A stretch of 64,000 bases of DNA. Origin: Flaccisagitta enflata. Taxonomy: Eukaryota; Chaetognatha; Sagittoidea; Aphragmophora. The translations under genes were made by a program, and so were the position numbers. This document shows, one piece after another, positions 1 to 13,305 of the stretch (position 1 is the stretch's first letter; each line of letters opens with the position of its first letter). The notes below the pieces were generated by a model. It was given only the letters and a program-made list of their open reading frames with translations. It was not told the origin of the DNA and ran no database searches. The stretch is from the NCBI GenBank assembly GCA_965153355.1, contig OZ231127.1:80724001-80788000 (forward strand), written 5' to 3'.

Positions 1-300
1 CCCTTGCCAAATGGCTCAAATCACCACCTTGAGGCACAAATCCCCACTTTGAGGCTCAAATCCAAACCTCGAGGCGCTAACACTCACCTTGAGGTTCAAA
101 TTCCTGCCTCAAGGTTCATATCCTTGCCTCAAGGCTTAAATTACAGCCTCGAGGCTCAGTTTCTTGCTGTGAGACTCAAATACCAGCCACAAGACTTAAA
201 CCTAATCTTGAGGCTCAAATCCCACCATCAGAGCTCTGATTCCATCTTTGACGCTTCAACCCAAGCCTTCATGCTCAAAATCAAGCCAATCAGAGGTCAC
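1..300. repeat. Minisatellite, about 20-21 bp unit
   Basis: Degenerate units of the type CTTGAGGCTCAAATCCC run through the first 300 bases. The same unit reappears at 29860-30060 and is related to the interiors of the TIR elements at 597, 31230 and 54781. Confidence 0.8.
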
Positions 301-596
301 CGGCCTCTTTAGGGCCACTTTCCCTCTCACTATCAGATCCTTACATAGGGGGCGTTTCTACTTCTTGTCACAGATCTCAACATCTTTAAAAGGCCACAAA
401 ATGTTTTTAACAAAGGCCGTATACGAATGTGGTGTGGGGGTGGGCAGGGGCAATCATGAATAGGCCAACCCAAGCATTTGGGAAGGAGCTCATTGCGAAA
501 AACCACCCGTAAATGCCAACAGGTCGCCCAAGGGCAATATGTGGTCAGCGATACCCATTGCCCTGCTTTGATTGTGAATTGGAGTGAGGGGGAGCA

Positions 597-1113
597 GGGC
601 AGCGGCCCCAAAGGGGACAAAGTCCTATAGAACACAGGGGGACTTTCGTTCGTCCTGATGTAAGGCCTTAGAATGCCAATCGGAAGCTTGAGAGGGCTGA
701 CTTGAAGCTTGAGAGAGCTGGATTAAGGCTTGAAAGGTCAGAGGACTGATTTGAAAGCCTGAGAGCAATACATTGAGGCTTAGATAGCTGATTTGAGGCC
801 TGAGAGGCCAGGTTTGAGGCCTGAGAATTTGGATTTGAGGCCCGAGAAGCCTAATTTACGACCTGTGAAAACAGGTTTGAGGCCTGAGAGGTTGGATTTG
901 CGGCCTGAGAGGCTGGATTTGAGGCCTGAGTGGCTGGATTTGAGGCCTGAGAGGCCAGATTTGAGGCCTGAGAGGCCAGATTTGAGGTCTCAGAGGCCAG
1001 ATTTGAAGCCTGAGAGACCTGATGAGGGGGGGGGGGATTAACAAAGGAACAAACGGACCAACGAAATTCCCCCTGTGTTCTACAGGACTTCGTCCCCTTC
1101 GGGGCCGCTGCCC
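597..1113. mobile_element. TIR element with minisatellite interior (copy 1)
   Basis: Inverted ends of about 45 bp: GGGCAGCGGCCCCAAAGGGG at the left and its complement CCCCTTCGGGGCCGCTGCCC at the right. An ACACAGGGGG/CCCCCTGTGT block lies just inside each end. The interior is a 21-bp tandem repeat based on GAGGCCTGAGAGGCCAGATT. No transposase. A flanking module at 430-596 (GTGGTCAGCGATACCCATTG) recurs next to other copies. Confidence 0.75.
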
Positions 1114-1147
1114 AAAAAAAGCTAGCAGTGATGGACTGACCAACAGA

Positions 1148-1741
1148 TACTATCTTGGAAAAAATAAAAGTCCAGGACGTTTTGTCATGTTATAGCTTTG
1201 ATATACATGATTTGATATGAAAATTAGTGACCAAAATCAAGCTAATAAACAGGGCTAGCAAATGGTGGCAAGCTGAGACTCATCGGGTTGTTTGTTTAGA
1301 TTTTAGATCAAAATAAGTGAAAGTGATGATATCAGGAAATGGATACAAAACTTGAATCAGATATAAATGCATGACGTTTTGTTAGAGTGTCGCTTTGATA
1401 TACAAAATCTGAAAGGAAAATCAGTGACCATTTTGAAGCTGTTGATCAGGGCTAGCTATTGCCGCCAAGCAGAGACTCATAGCTCTATTCGTTTGGATTC
1501 TACATCAAAAAGAGTGTGAACATTGTTTCTCAGAAATTGTAAAAAATTGTGTGGAGGCATTATACTTTAAAATGGAATTATACTCTTTATCAAGACATCC
1601 CCTTACAGATGCAAGCGGTTTCTAAACTCTAAATGAGTTATTCTAAATACTAGGCTTACAAAGATGGTCTTTATTTTATCAGATTTGAAATCAAATCATT
1701 CATTTATCCAGCTTGGACTTTTATTTTTTCCAAGATAGTAT
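1148..1741. mobile_element. MITE with TA-flanked inverted repeats
   Basis: Inverted repeats of about 25 bp (CTATCTTGGAAAAAATAAAA and complement) are each flanked by TA, as for Tc1/mariner-type insertions. The interior contains a 203-bp degenerate tandem duplication (about 1170-1318 and 1373-1525), each half with GACGTTTTGT and GACTCAT. No coding capacity. Confidence 0.65.
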
Positions 1742-1766
1742 AGCAGGCTAAAGATTGTGTGCATCT

Positions 1767-1958
1767 AAACAAGGCCGGATACATGGCTACCCCAGTTGCG
1801 TGCGGATGGCCAGGGGCAGTGATTGAGAAGGTCACTGGGGCATTTGGGCAGGACTAATGAGCTTAAAACGCTCAAAAACGCCAAAAAAATCAAATGGAGA
1901 CTGACCAATCGACGGACGGACAAAGCGGGGTGCAGAGTTGCGTAGCACGCAACTAAAA
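1767..1958 (+). repeat. Hairpin-ended dispersed repeat, copy a
   Basis: It begins AACAAGGCCGGATAC, contains GGCCAGGGGCAG and a GACGGACGGACAAAG block, and ends in a 7-bp hairpin GTTGCGT/ACGCAAC (1937-1953) followed by TAAAAA. One of many copies with differing hairpin arms. Confidence 0.75.
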
Positions 1959-2000
1959 ACATATAGGATAATAATACATGCTGAATACAATAAAAACTAA

Positions 2001-2195
2001 GCCGGATACATAGCTAAGTCGCATGTGGATGGGTGGGGGCAGTCCATTAAACGTTTAACAAAGCATTTGGGGAGCAGCAGTAATGCAATAACCACCCGCA
2101 AAAGAAGTGATACAGACCAACTGACCAATGGATGGACTGACAAACACCAATGGGCATGACCGGTTACAGAGTTGCGCAAGTGAGCGCAACTAAAA
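2001..2195 (+). repeat. Hairpin-ended dispersed repeat, copy b
   Basis: Same layout as copy a, placed head to tail with it. The terminal hairpin is GTTGCGC/GCGCAAC (2171-2190), one base pair changed on both arms relative to copy a, followed by TAAAAA. Confidence 0.75.
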
Positions 2196-2442
2196 AGATA
2201 TGTGACTGATATATTAAAAGATGATGTCTCTCACCAACGCGGCACAAGTGTCAAACAGTTGGAAGAATGAGAAACCTCAGGATTAAGAATAACATTGCAT
2301 AATCTCAAACACTGCATTGGTTTCTCCGCGACAGAGGGTTCCGTCATGAAAAGGCTGCAAGATTTGTAAATTCAACTCAGTGTGTCATGTCTGACCGGTC
2401 GAGCATCTGATACATGACAGAATCCAAGAATTCAAATCTCCG
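2196..2442. other. Non-coding, nothing recognised
   Basis: No open frame, repeat or motif that I can support. Confidence 0.5.
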
Positions 2443-3190
2443 AATCAACGTAATGCACAGTGCTCTGGAAACAACGTAAATGAGGCTTAGAACGGGAACA
2501 TTTAAGGTCAGGGCAGTGCATAGTGTTTCGTAAACGACATAAATGAGGCATAGATGGGGGACCCAATGAGGCGAGTGGCATCAAGGCAGACGGGGACAGG
2601 GCACATTGCTCTGGAAACGACGTAAATGATGCTTAGATCGAGAACACAATGAGACGGTCAGGTCAGTGCAGTGTTTTGAGGCACAAAGGGGTGACATAAT
2701 GAGGCGAGCGACATCAAAGCAGTCAGGGACAGTGTACAATGCTGCGGAAATGACTGAAATCAGGCTTAGCTCGGGAATACAATGAGGCGACCGGCTTCCA
2801 GGCAGTCGGGGACAATGCACAGTGCGCTGGAAATGATGTAAATGAGGCTTAGATCGGGAACACAATGAGACGACCAGCTTCCGGGCAGTCGGGGACAGGG
2901 CATAGTGCTCTGGAAAAGACGTAAATGAGGCTTAGAATGGGAATACGGTAGGTCAGGGCAGTGTTTTGTAAACGACATAAATGATGCATTGATGGGGGAC
3001 CCAATGAGGCAAGCGGCATCAAGGCAGTCGGGGACAGGGCACAGTGCTCTGGAAACGACGTAAATGATGCTTAGATCGAGAACACGATGAGACGGTCAGA
3101 TCAGTGCAGTCTTTTTAGGCCCAAAGGGTGACATAATGAGGCGAGCGGCATCAAAGCAGTCAGGGACAGTGTACAATGCTGCGGAAATTA
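2443..3190. repeat. Satellite-like tandem repeat with higher-order structure
   Basis: Monomers of roughly 60-90 bp share GGAAACGACGTAAATGAGGC and a GGCAGTCGGGGACAGGGCA block. A larger period of about 440 bp is visible: the segment at 2525-2750 recurs at 2966-3188 with only a few changes. Confidence 0.8.
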
Positions 3191-3267
3191 TTGTTATGAA
3201 AAATGCTACAAAAAGGAAATGCGCAAAAAGGCTGGAAGACATAAATTGCTAGTATATACGCTGCTTT

Positions 3268-3420
3268 TTAGTCGCGGACACGCTACTCTACACCATGCCG
3301 TGTCGGTTTGTCCGTCCGTCCATCTGTCCGTCCATCATATTTCTGAATTGCGAGCGTTTTTTGCATTACTGCCCCTGTCCAACCGTCCTTGACTGTCCTG
3401 CCGCGTATCCGGCCTTGTTT
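3268..3420 (-). repeat. Hairpin-ended dispersed repeat, copy c (reverse)
   Basis: Starts TTTTTAGTCGCGGACACGCTA, then CCGTCCGTCC tracts and CATTACTGCCCCTG, and ends CCGGCCTTGTTT. It is the reverse of copies a and b. The hairpin is imperfect here. Confidence 0.65.
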
Positions 3421-4329
3421 TGCTGTAATCAATTCAGATCTATAATATATGATATATTAAATGTCAGCTGTGGCGGATGGTGCATACAGGTCTGTGAATG
3501 AGTTATGGCGTGGCCATGAACACAAAAGAGATTAAAGGTGGGCTTGGGAAGTCAAGGTACTCCACCTTTGTATGTGTCTATGATGGTGGCTGTAGCTGTG
3601 GGCGTGGAAAGTCAAGGGAATCCGCCTTCGTTTGTGCCTATGGTTGTGGCTGTAGCTGTGGGCGTGGGAAGAAACTCCGCCTTTATCTATGTGGGAGCCT
3701 TTATTGCAAACGCAATAATCCTTTCTCCTGTCTGATGGAGTGGTAGACTCGAGATCTCATTCCTGGAGATAAGGCAATTCTGTTATCTCCACACCTAGAC
3801 AACTGAGACAGAACACACGGTATTCAATCCAACAGGAATATTATTATAGGAGATGAGACCGACAAAATATAGACGTGCATTCGAAATTACCTTTACACAA
3901 TTATACACATAATGTGTAACACATTAGCAGAGAGAGACAAACAGAGAGACAGAGAAACGGACATTGGCGGTCAAAAACACGAACCAACACACCCAAAGTT
4001 CGAGTAGAAGAGGCATAGAAGAACGCGTCGTAGATCACGTATCTTTAGGTCACGTACTACTTCCACTGACAAACAGGGCAGAGAGAGAGAGAGAGGGAGA
4101 GATAGAAACTGACCCGATGAGTTACGACGCACACTGACAGGCACTAACTTTTAATTTTCTCCCAAATAGCAACGAAGAGGCATCTAAAATACGAGAAGCC
4201 GAGAGATACTGATGCCCTCGTCTTTGGTAGTCGCGTGTACTGTGCATGCGGTCAGTCAATCCGTCTGTCAGCCTGTCCATCCATCGTGAGCGGTTGTTGT
4301 TGTGGTTTTGTAGTTGTCGACTTTTGATG
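3421..4329. other. Non-coding stretch with a short duplication
   Basis: A 63-66 bp unit (GTGGCTGTAGCTGTGGGCGT core) occurs two to three times at 3536-3690. Its Gly/Cys-rich open frames are by-products. A short (GA)n lies at 4081-4096. No gene seen. Confidence 0.5.
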
Positions 4330-4330
4330 G

Positions 4331-4420
<90 letters not shown>

Positions 4421-4447
4421 TTGTTGTTGTTGTTGTTGTTGTTGTTT

Positions 4448-4531
<84 letters not shown>

Positions 4532-4556
4532 CATGTTCTTGTTGCTGTTGTTGTTG
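4330..4556. repeat. (GTT)n microsatellite
   Basis: About 225 bp of GTT repeats with a few GTTTTT interruptions, 120 bp upstream of BPI exon A. Confidence 0.97.
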
Positions 4557-4673
4557 TTAAGTCGTTGTAGTTGTCGTGGTGCCATTGGCAAATTCGTCTT
4601 TTTTTCCAATGGCAATGTACATTAATGCTCATCCCTATTTTCCTTTTTCCTTTTTCCGTTTTCCGTTTTACAG

Positions 4674-4823
4674 ATAACTTTGCATGTTTCTGACTTCGTT
4701 TTCAACTCCGGCTTTTACTCTGCCTACAAAAGCGGCCAAATCGACTTTTGGCTTTCCCGCAAAAATTTACCTCCGGAACACAAAGATGCTCTCAATACAA
4801 CTTGCAAAGCAAGCTTTCTACAG
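4674..4823 (+). CDS. BPI/LBP-like protein, exon A (50 codons, phase 0-0)
   Basis: The exon opens after a T-rich tract ending TTTTACAG and closes at CTACAG|GTAGAA. It encodes ITLHVSDFVFNSG followed by a polar stretch ending ALNTTCKASFLQ. In BPI and LBP the same position reads as an SDYVFNT motif followed about 25 residues later by a LTT motif, so this is the start of the C-terminal barrel. One cysteine lies at residue 44 of the predicted fragment and another at residue 54 in the next exon; the 9-residue stretch between them looks like an insertion relative to mammalian BPI. The preceding exon was not found between 1 and 4673 and may lie outside the window. Confidence 0.85.
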
Positions 4824-4837
4824 GTAGAAATGTGGGC

Positions 4838-4841
<4 letters not shown>

Positions 4842-4875
<34 letters not shown>

Positions 4876-4944
4876 AAAAGAAAAAGAGACAGACAGACAG
4901 ACAGACAGACGTACAGACAGACAGAAAGACAGACAGACAGAGAT
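4842..4944. repeat. (GA)n-(GACA)n compound microsatellite
   Basis: A GA run passes into GAAAAA then GACA repeats, starting 19 bp inside the intron after BPI exon A. Confidence 0.95.
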
Positions 4945-5257
4945 TGGGGGCATTTTGCATTTGTCAAGAAAAAAAGAACCACGGTATGGAGAGAGAATCA
5001 GTAGCATGGACAGAATGTTGGACAGACAGAAACAGACACTTCTCTTTTTTCCCCGCACCCGCTTCTCTTTCATCATTCAAAGGTTTTAAAGGGGGCGATG
5101 AAAGCTTCGTTTTGCGCTCAACCTGAATGCCTGTCTGTCAGTTGGTTTTCGCATTGAACCTAACTGTCCGTCCATTTGTCTGTTTTATGGGCCGATCCGT
5201 CATGGCCATGGCCATAAACCTCGTACTTTAAATCTCATTCTTTTTTTCCAAAGCTTC

Positions 5258-5315
5258 TTTCTTTCTTTCTTTATTTCTTTCTTTGATTCTTTCTTGCTTT
5301 CATTCTTTCTTTCCT

Positions 5316-5378
<63 letters not shown>

Positions 5379-5429
5379 CCCTTTCTTTCTTTCTTTCTAT
5401 CTTTCTTTCTTTCTATCTTTCTTTCTTTT

Positions 5430-5463
<34 letters not shown>

Positions 5464-5578
5464 TTTTTCTTTCTTTCTTTCTTTCTTTCTTTCTTTTTTT
5501 TTATTTTCTTTTTATCTTTCTATCTTTCTTTTTTTCTTTCTATCTTTCTTTCTATCTTTCTATCTTTCTATCTTCCTA

Positions 5579-5616
<38 letters not shown>

Positions 5617-5638
5617 CTCTTTCTATCTTTCTTTCTTT
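5258..5638. repeat. (CTTT)n microsatellite
   Basis: About 380 bp of CTTT with CTAT and CTTTTT variants in the first BPI intron, ending about 95 bp before exon B. Confidence 0.97.
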
Positions 5639-5732
5639 ACCTTTCAATTTGTTCTATTATTCCATCATCCAAATGGCAACGTGTTTTCATCCCACCAACT
5701 AAATGCAATATAATAATATTTTACCTTTTCAG

Positions 5733-5873
5733 CGTAAAGGCTGCGTTGGTACTCTTGCGCCTTCTGTGGCTCGGCTGTTTCCTAACCAAACCGTCGACCT
5801 TAACATTCGTTTGGCGGCGCCACCAGTCATGTCCATCACCAATGAAACAATTCAAACAAAAGCTCAACTACAG
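5733..5873 (+). CDS. BPI/LBP-like protein, exon B (47 codons, phase 0-0)
   Basis: Bounded by CCTTTTCAG and CTACAG|GTAAAT. The translation includes GTLAPSVARLFPNQTVDLNI, which parallels the FLPEVAKKFPNMKIQI segment of BPI, then MSITNETIQTKAQLQ. There are two N-glycosylation sequons, NQT and NET. Both boundaries are phase 0, so exons A and B join without a split codon. The last 16 codons and the donor are repeated four more times just downstream (see the array at 5825-6136). The exon B donor, CAG|GTAAAT, is weaker than the CAG|GTGAGC of the second array copy, but reading through to that copy meets an in-frame TGA. Confidence 0.85.
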
Positions 5874-6136
5874 GTAAATAACTGAACAAAAGTCATGTCT
5901 ATCACCAACAAAACTATTCAGACAAAAATTGAACAACAGGTGAGCAGTAGTCATATCCATTACCAATGCCATTGCCAATGAAACAATTCGAACAAAAGCT
6001 GAAGTACAGGGGAGCATTGTTCATGTCCACTACCAATGAAACTATTCAAACGAAAGCCTTATTTCAGGTCAGCATGAGTCATGTATGTTTGTTTTATTAC
6101 CAATGAAACAATTCAGACACAAGCTGCGCTTCATCT
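5825..6136 (+). repeat. Tandem array of the exon B 3' end with splice donors (5 units)
   Basis: Five imperfect units of about 58-69 bp start at 5825, 5891, 5949, 6018 and 6077. Each carries a sequence like ATCACCAATGAAACAATTCA, and the first four end in CAG followed by GTAAAT, GTGAGC, GGGAGC and GTCAGC. In the exon B frame the units translate to variants of a short peptide with the core NETIQTK (NKTIQTK, NETIRTK, NETIQTQ). Many differences in that core are at third positions. No unit after the first has a polypyrimidine tract before it, so they are not obvious cassette exons. Confidence 0.85.
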
Positions 6137-8532
<2,396 letters not shown>

Positions 8533-8933
8533 TGTCTTCCGTGTGTTGCGTGCGTTGGATCCTGTTTTCCTCCCATCTTTCGTGTCATGAGCTAAATAGG
8601 GATTTCAGAAAGTGAGCGCAAGAGCATGAGCTAGCATGGAACCAGAGCAATTTGTCAACGATACCACAAAATGGATTTCAATGTCTCATTTATTTCGAGT
8701 GCAGCGAGGACTGACTAAGCCGATAAATAAGCCCCATCAGGCAACGATGCGTTCTGACTGCGTTTCTGTGTGTATGAACTTAACCGCTAGACATGTGAGA
8801 TATATGGAGGAACAGATGGACATACAGAAAACTAACAACTGATATGGTGTCTCTGAATGCGCCTAAAATGCTTCAGAATTATTACAGCATTGAAAATAGC
8901 TAATTTTCTTTTTTTTTTTTTTTTTTTTGAAAA

Positions 8934-9030
8934 GGTGTGACGGACATTCATATATACATATGGACGGACAGATGGGCGGACAGACAGACGGACAGACCCT
9001 CTTATTGAAATGCGTGGACGCATCTAAAAA
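8934..9030 (+). repeat. Hairpin-ended dispersed repeat, short copy d
   Basis: GACGGACAGATGG-type core, then hairpin ATGCGT/ACGCAT (9010-9023) and CTAAAAA. The hairpin arms differ from copies a and b but remain complementary. Confidence 0.7.
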
Positions 9031-9640
9031 GGGCCACAAGAACTCATTTTTAAAAGACGTGACCAAAGCGGAAGTTTGGGTCTCAAAGGGAAAATTAGGA
9101 AAGTGGGAAGAAGATACGATTCTGCCCTTTGACAAGAGAATTGGGTAATAACTAACAACGATAGATGAATAAAAGAAAAGTAAAGTGCAATGGGGCAACA
9201 AGATTAAAGGGGGCGTTTCAAGTCACAGACAATCGCGTTTTTAACGGGCCACTCGGTCGCTCGCTCCCTTTGTTCACAGGCTCTCTCACTCACATCGCTC
9301 ACTCCCTCGTGGGACAGTTGAAATTCTTGAATATGTGTTCTCGCTGTAAACGCGTTCAGCGGGAACAAACGCGTTTTTCATCTTTTCTAGAAACACGCCC
9401 TAAAGTCGAGAATTCCAACTTTACCAGCTTGATAGACCTAATGACGAAGTGATTGCAATTGTGAATGGAGAATGAAGTTCATTACACCAAATGAACCTTA
9501 ATAACATGTTGAGATGTAAGGATGTATGGACGCATGTATGGACACATGTAGAGAGGCTTCTGAGTATAAGATATTAAGTGGATTACTGCTGTCTTACTTT
9601 TTCCTCACAAGAGGGTAAAATATTGCCCCCTCTGTCTCTA
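9031..9640. other. Intron, no gene seen
   Basis: Contains a G/C-richer patch at 9240-9320 with CACTCGGTCGCTCGC-like text and ATGTATGGACGC repeats near 9525. No gene supported. Confidence 0.45.
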
Positions 9641-10312
<672 letters not shown>

Positions 10313-10484
10313 TGACAACTGCGGCATGGGCAATGTCTGCGGGCGTGTGATTCTAACTTAGATTCTCTTTGGCCTTGATTTAGACTCGTATTACGCCGTC
10401 GCCTTTTTCTGCTATTGATTTTCTTCCTTTTACTCTTGTGTCTGTTCCACAAAGACTCATCTTCTTCTTTTTCCTTTCCTCGTC

Positions 10485-10690
10485 TTTTTTACTTCTTCTT
10501 CCTCTTCTTTTTTTTCTACTTCTTCTTCTTTTTCTTCTTCTTCTTCTTCTACTTCTTCTTCTTCGTCTTCTTCTTCTTCTTCTTCTTCTTCTTCTTCTTC
10601 TTCTTCTTCTTCTTCTTCGTCTTCTTCTTCTTCTTCTTCTTCTTCTTCTTCTTCTTCTTCTTCTTCTTCTTCTTCCTCTTCCTCTTATTA
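10485..10690. repeat. (CTT)n microsatellite
   Basis: CTT repeats with CTA, CGT and TTTT interruptions; ends 30 bp before the TIR element at 10722. Confidence 0.97.
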
Positions 10691-10721
10691 TCATTTTTTC
10701 TTTCCCTTTCTCTTTCTTTTT

Positions 10722-11290
10722 GGGCAGCGGCCCTATGTCCCCCCCCCCCCCCGAAGCTTCTGAATTCTCAAATTTCCATTGAATAACATGGGAAAATGAC
10801 AAAATGCAAACATCCCATTGAATAACATGGGAAAAAAACAAAATGCAAACTTCCCATTGAATAACATGGGTAAATGACAAAATACAATCTTCCGATTGAA
10901 TAACATGGGTAAATGACAAAATACAAACTTCCCATTGAATAACATGGAAAGATAGCAAAAAAAAGAAAAATGCATATATCCTATCCGCTAATATGGAAAA
11001 TTAACAAAAAATGAAAAAATTGCAAAATTGCAATTGGATTACATGGAAAATTGATAAAAAATGAAATTCTCATTGAATGACATGGAAAATTAACAAGATC
11101 TCCTATTGAATATCATGGAAAATTGCCCCAAAGGCCTGAAATATGCCTTCTCAGGACGTAAGGAAATTCACCCGTGTCCTACAGGACATCGGCCCTTTGG
11201 GGCTGCTGTCCTGCTCTTACTCCACTTCTTCAGCTGATCACTCCAAGCAGGGCATCGGGTACCGCTGACCATGTGCAAGCCTTGGATGAC
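10722..11290. mobile_element. TIR element with 38-bp minisatellite interior (copy 2)
   Basis: Left end TGGGCAGCGGCCC and right end ACATCGGCCCTTTGGGGCTG, with the flanking module CAGGGCATCGGGTACCGCTG. The interior holds about eight degenerate 38-bp units based on CCCATTGAATAACATGGG. Copy 3 at 29309 shares this interior. Confidence 0.72.
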
Positions 11291-11600
11291 TTGTTTCTCT
11301 CTCTTTTCTTCTGCCTCACTTTCGCTTTTTTCTTCTTTTCCCTCTCACCTACTTTTTTTCTTTTTTTTCTGTTTCTTCTTCTTCTTCTCCTTGTTCATCT
11401 TCTTCTTCTTTATCTTCTTCTCCCTCATCTTCATGCATTGATTTTCCATCTTTTGCCTTTTCTTGCCTCCTCATAAATTTCGACATTTGGTCCGTTTGCG
11501 GGATTCGATTCTCATTTCAGTTCCATTTTTGCTGCAAGAAAAAGAAAATTGCATTTCCGTTCTTCCTTTTTCTCTTTCTTTTTTCGCTCCTCCTTCCCTC
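11291..11600. other. T-rich intron, no gene seen
   Basis: CTT/CTC-rich low-complexity sequence. Confidence 0.5.
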
Positions 11601-11795
11601 CTTTCTCCCTTTCTTTTTCTTATACATCTTTCTTCCTGCCCTCCCTTCCTTCCCTCCTTCCTTCCTTCCATCCTTCCTTTCTTTTTTCCTTCCTTCCTTT
11701 CTTCCTTCTTCCCCTCCTTCCTTGTTTCCTTCAATCCTTCCTTCCTTCCCTCCTTCCTTCCTTCCTTCCTTCCTTCCTTCCTTCCTCCTTTCGTT
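11600..11795. repeat. (CTTC)n microsatellite, degenerate
   Basis: CCTTCCTTC repeats with CTTTCC and CCCTCC variants. Confidence 0.92.
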
Positions 11796-12512
11796 TCCCA
11801 GAACTATCGATAAAGTCATAATATAATCAATAATGATTGCCATTTCTGTAGCACGCATTGTAAATGTGGCATGGGTGACAGTGCCTGGCGGGACTTGGGT
11901 CCCGAGGTCCCGACATGCCGGGACATGACCCTGTCCCGAATTCCCGGGACCTAATGCATATCCCGGCCCTCTGCCTCCTCCTTCTCCTCCTCCTCCATCT
12001 CTTTTTGATGATGGGGGAAAAACTTTTTTTTTTCTATATTCTTTTTTACATTCATGGTAAATTTTCTGTGATCATTTTCGAACTACAGAAAAAAAGAATG
12101 ATTACATTGATTAGTAATTCTTTTTTAAACTTCCCAATCTTTACTATTTTTTTTCACTTTTCATTCTTTTTTTTCTAGAATTTATTTTTTATTTCTCTTA
12201 AATATCTTTTTTTTAATTTTTCAATTGTTTTTTAAATTTTTTTAATACGTCACAATTTTCATATTTTATCATTTTTTGCATTCTTTGCCACTTTTTGTCA
12301 TTCTTATCATTTATGTCTTTGCATTTTTTGTCATTTATGCATTCTATCTTTTTAGTTTTTTTCAAATTTGTATGCATATATATTTCATTCTAAAAATAAA
12401 AAAACATTTTATTTCAAAACAATTCAAAAACACATTTTGAAATGATTGATTATTCTCCCATATGATTAACTCGCAATCATTACAAAAGAATTAGAATGAG
12501 ATTTAGAATGAG

Positions 12513-12514
<2 letters not shown>
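11796..12514. other. AT-rich intron, no gene seen
   Basis: 11880-11965 has a short CCCGGGACC/GGGACCTAA repetitive patch. The remainder is T-rich with no supported gene. Confidence 0.5.

Positions 12515-12605
<91 letters not shown>
12515..12605. repeat. (CT)n microsatellite
   Basis: About 90 bp, pure. Confidence 0.97.
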
Positions 12606-12608
<3 letters not shown>

Positions 12609-12644
12609 CAATAATTTCCAACAAAGAAAAAAATTTGAAGTCAG

Positions 12645-13305
12645 GCAAGGAATAATCAGGAACCGCAATTGGGGATACTACCCGAATTAAAAAAAACGCA
12701 AGTTTTTCATATAAGAGCCTGAAATGGACTCTATTTTTCTTCTAAGTAGCTTTTTACGAGCTGGTTTGGTTTATTTGAGTTTCTGTGCATCATAACAAAG
12801 AGTTTTAGGCATCAGAATTAAGTTGATGCAGTGAAAAAGCCGTGCTAAAGTGACATGTACTTTACTTATTTTCGCCTTTGATTTTCAGTTTGATCTATAA
12901 TGATTTCAGAGGTCTTATCACACTGAAATACAGTCGGTGCTTCATTTTTCATTATAGACATTGAAGAACTCAAATATAGAAACTATAAAAGTAAACAGCA
13001 TGGGTAGAACAATGCCTGATTGCCCGTAGCAGTGCAATTACTCTATCATGTTCACCTCAAAACATCCTTATTTTTCCCTCTTACTGCATTTTGAAATTTT
13101 GACCCCTGCACCTTCTTTTGAATATAACTTCTAAACGAATGGAGCTACAGATGTGGGATTGCGCTCAAAAGATAGCTCTCGAAAAAAAGCTTCAATTTGG
13201 TCACTGATTAATCATGTCCCAAGTGACCCAAAGGCACACAAATCACCTGTAGAAAAACTTGCGTTTTTTTTAATTCGCGTAGTAATCCTATTCCTAACTT
13301 CCGGT
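12645..13305. mobile_element. Inverted-repeat element, no coding capacity
   Basis: A block GAATTAAAAAAAACGCAAGT at about 12683 returns inverted as ACTTGCGTTTTTTTTAATTC at about 13257. Flanking GGATACTAC/GTAGTAATCC extends the match. The interior has TTCTAAACGAATGGAGCTAC, also found inverted in the element at 22085-22852. Probably a MITE. Confidence 0.5.

Noticed and set aside
3498-3746. Gly/Cys-rich frame resembling a small secreted peptide
   Set aside because: It is produced by a 63-66 bp tandem duplication; no signal peptide, no splice or promoter context.
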